From: Ferruginibacter sp.
GTDB lineage: Bacteria; Bacteroidota; Bacteroidia; Chitinophagales; Chitinophagaceae
Assembly (NCBI GenBank): GCA_025362235.1
Contig: JANYGZ010000098.1
Coordinates: 1-64,000, forward strand
Direction: 5' to 3'
DNA: 64,000 nt
Shown here: positions 63,260-64,000 of the stretch, piece after piece
Position numbering within the stretch: the stretch's first letter is position 1
Layout of the letters: every line of letters starts with the position of its first letter
The notes under the pieces: model-generated
What the model was told of the DNA's origin: nothing
Databases searched by the model: none
The model's input: the letters and a program-made list of their open reading frames with translations, nothing else
Made by a program: the position numbers and the translations under genes

Positions 63260-64000
63260 TTATTTTGATGCAGTTTTATCTTTTTGGGCCTTTTCCTTTT
63301 TCAATTGTTCATCTGCAATTGGTTGGTAAGGTCCGTATTTATGTTGCTGCTCCGAAAATTTATCGGCGTAGGGGCCAAAGGGATAATCAACAGGTTTTCT
63401 TGTTATATCCGGCCAGTCTTTCCATTCGTTTTTATGTGGTCTCGGTTGGGAGTTAATAAATGCAGCCACATCCCATGCTTCTTCGTCTGTTAGTTGTGGT
63501 TTTTTATAAGTAATACCCTGCGGCATGTTGTACTTTACATATTTTGCAATATTACTGATGCGGTACAAACCTGCTCCATCAGTGTAACTGTTTTTACCCC
63601 ATAGCGCCGGATAAATATATTCTGAACTGTCTGCATTCAATTTGCCTTCGCCATAAGGCTGATGACAGCGCTGGCACATAGCGATGTACACTACTTTTCC
63701 ATGTGTTGTATCAGCAGCACGATCCAGGTAAGCAAGGTCCTTAAAACCGGAGCCAGCTGCTTTCTTTCCTTTACCTACATTGCTGCCGATAAAGTTTATG
63801 TAAGCAACAATGGCCTGCATTTCCTTTCCAGAAGTATCAATCCTTTTGCCATTTAAACTTCTTTCAAAACAATCATTTACCCGTTTGTACACATTTTCTA
63901 TTGTGCCGCTTCTTGCCCTGAATTTTGGATATAATGAAGCTACCGAACCATAATTATTTGCAAACACTGCAGTACCCGCCTGCAAGTGACAATTCTGGCA
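63260..64000 (-). CDS. tsdA: TsdA-like thiosulfate dehydrogenase, dihaem cytochrome c (partial)
   Basis: At least 246 residues; the 5' end runs off the window. The codons just beyond the track start read CQNCHLQAGT, the first haem site, so the gene continues. The second haem is CQRCHQPYGEG. SGTIENVYKRVNDCFERSLN and EMQAIVAYINFIGSN, then YPALWGKNSYTDGAGLYRI, match TsdA, which couples two thiosulfates to tetrathionate. A long charged tail (SEQQHKYGPYQPIADEQLKK) is extra. A SoxA-like identity is the alternative. Confidence 0.82.
   Translation of the reverse strand, partial: CQNCHLQAGTAVFANNYGSVASLYPKFRARSGTIENVYKRVNDCFERSLNGKRIDTSGKEMQAIVAYINFIGSNVGKGKKAAGSGFKDLAYLDRAADTTHGKVVYIAMCQRCHQPYGEGKLNADSSEYIYPALWGKNSYTDGAGLYRISNIAKYVKYNMPQGITYKKPQLTDEEAWDVAAFINSQPRPHKNEWKDWPDITRKPVDYPFGPYADKFSEQQHKYGPYQPIADEQLKKEKAQKDKTASK

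Noticed and set aside
1-64000. tRNA, rRNA or complete insertion sequence
   Set aside because: No cloverleaf with a TTCRANYC loop, rRNA-like block or transposase gene was recognised by eye; a covariance-model scan would be decisive.

Overview
The window looks like a chromosomal stretch from a member of the Bacteroidota, probably Chitinophagaceae or a close relative. The reasons are AT-rich DNA, many TAnnTTTG promoter-like boxes (the -7 element typical of this phylum), few Shine-Dalgarno sites, a CarB that ends before the allosteric domain, lipoproteins with DUF4382, DUF4369/TlpA and YtxH domains, and protein families typical of that group. No rRNA, tRNA, CRISPR array or complete insertion sequence was seen.

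Layout. 0-4.2 kb: a frameshifted membrane protein, an ORF6N-domain gene with palindromes inside and outside it, and carB. 4.7-9.3 kb: a DUF4382 lipoprotein, YtxH protein, secreted M23 peptidase, bcp, a small HExxH protein and birA. 9.4-15.4 kb: a co-directional run rsfS, ftsH, LUD protein, lpxH, a secreted propeller-like protein and an MscS channel. 15.4-17.6 kb: thioredoxin-fold protein, MerR-type regulator and M23 peptidase. 17.9-25.1 kb: alaS (with an unusual internal insertion), a two-PDZ protein, gatB and a TlpA-like lipoprotein. 25.3-25.8 kb: a RelE/ParE toxin-antitoxin pair. 26-33.7 kb: a planctomycete-style cluster (PSD1 cytochrome, DUF1501 protein, sugar isomerase-like protein, DUF2231/cytochrome/LRR fusion), split by a second ORF6N gene. 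33.9-37.8 kb: a second toxin-antitoxin pair, a DUF1295 protein, a sterol-desaturase-family protein and a dihaem cytochrome c.

38-45 kb is an accessory region: a HepT remnant, an orphan Vsr nuclease, a zinc-ribbon/HNH nuclease pair, single small genes (SYLF, VanZ, VapBC, DUF202) and modular intergenic repeats repeated several times. 45-53.6 kb: a DUF885-like metallopeptidase, a GH110-like beta-helix glycosidase, a Gfo/Idh/MocA oxidoreductase, Hsp20, a Tat-exported DsrE-like protein and a steroid-reductase/epimerase pair. 53.7-60.9 kb: a GlcG/HbpS-like protein, small cytochrome, double thioredoxin protein, ABC exporter, a twice-frameshifted SDR and decayed coding remnants. 61-64 kb: a thiosulfate-oxidation set (TsdA-like dihaem cytochrome cut by the window edge, SoxB, secreted DsrE-like protein).

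The most notable signals are the ORF6N-linked palindrome family, which occurs both in coding sequence at an equivalent protein position and in the upstream DNA of both ORF6N genes; the modular repeats of 40-45 kb; three copies of a ~100-bp inverted repeat; and the nuclease island with a Vsr enzyme but no methyltransferase. Several genes carry single-base frameshifts, which could be true decay or sequencing error. All calls come from reading the sequence only; no database search was run.
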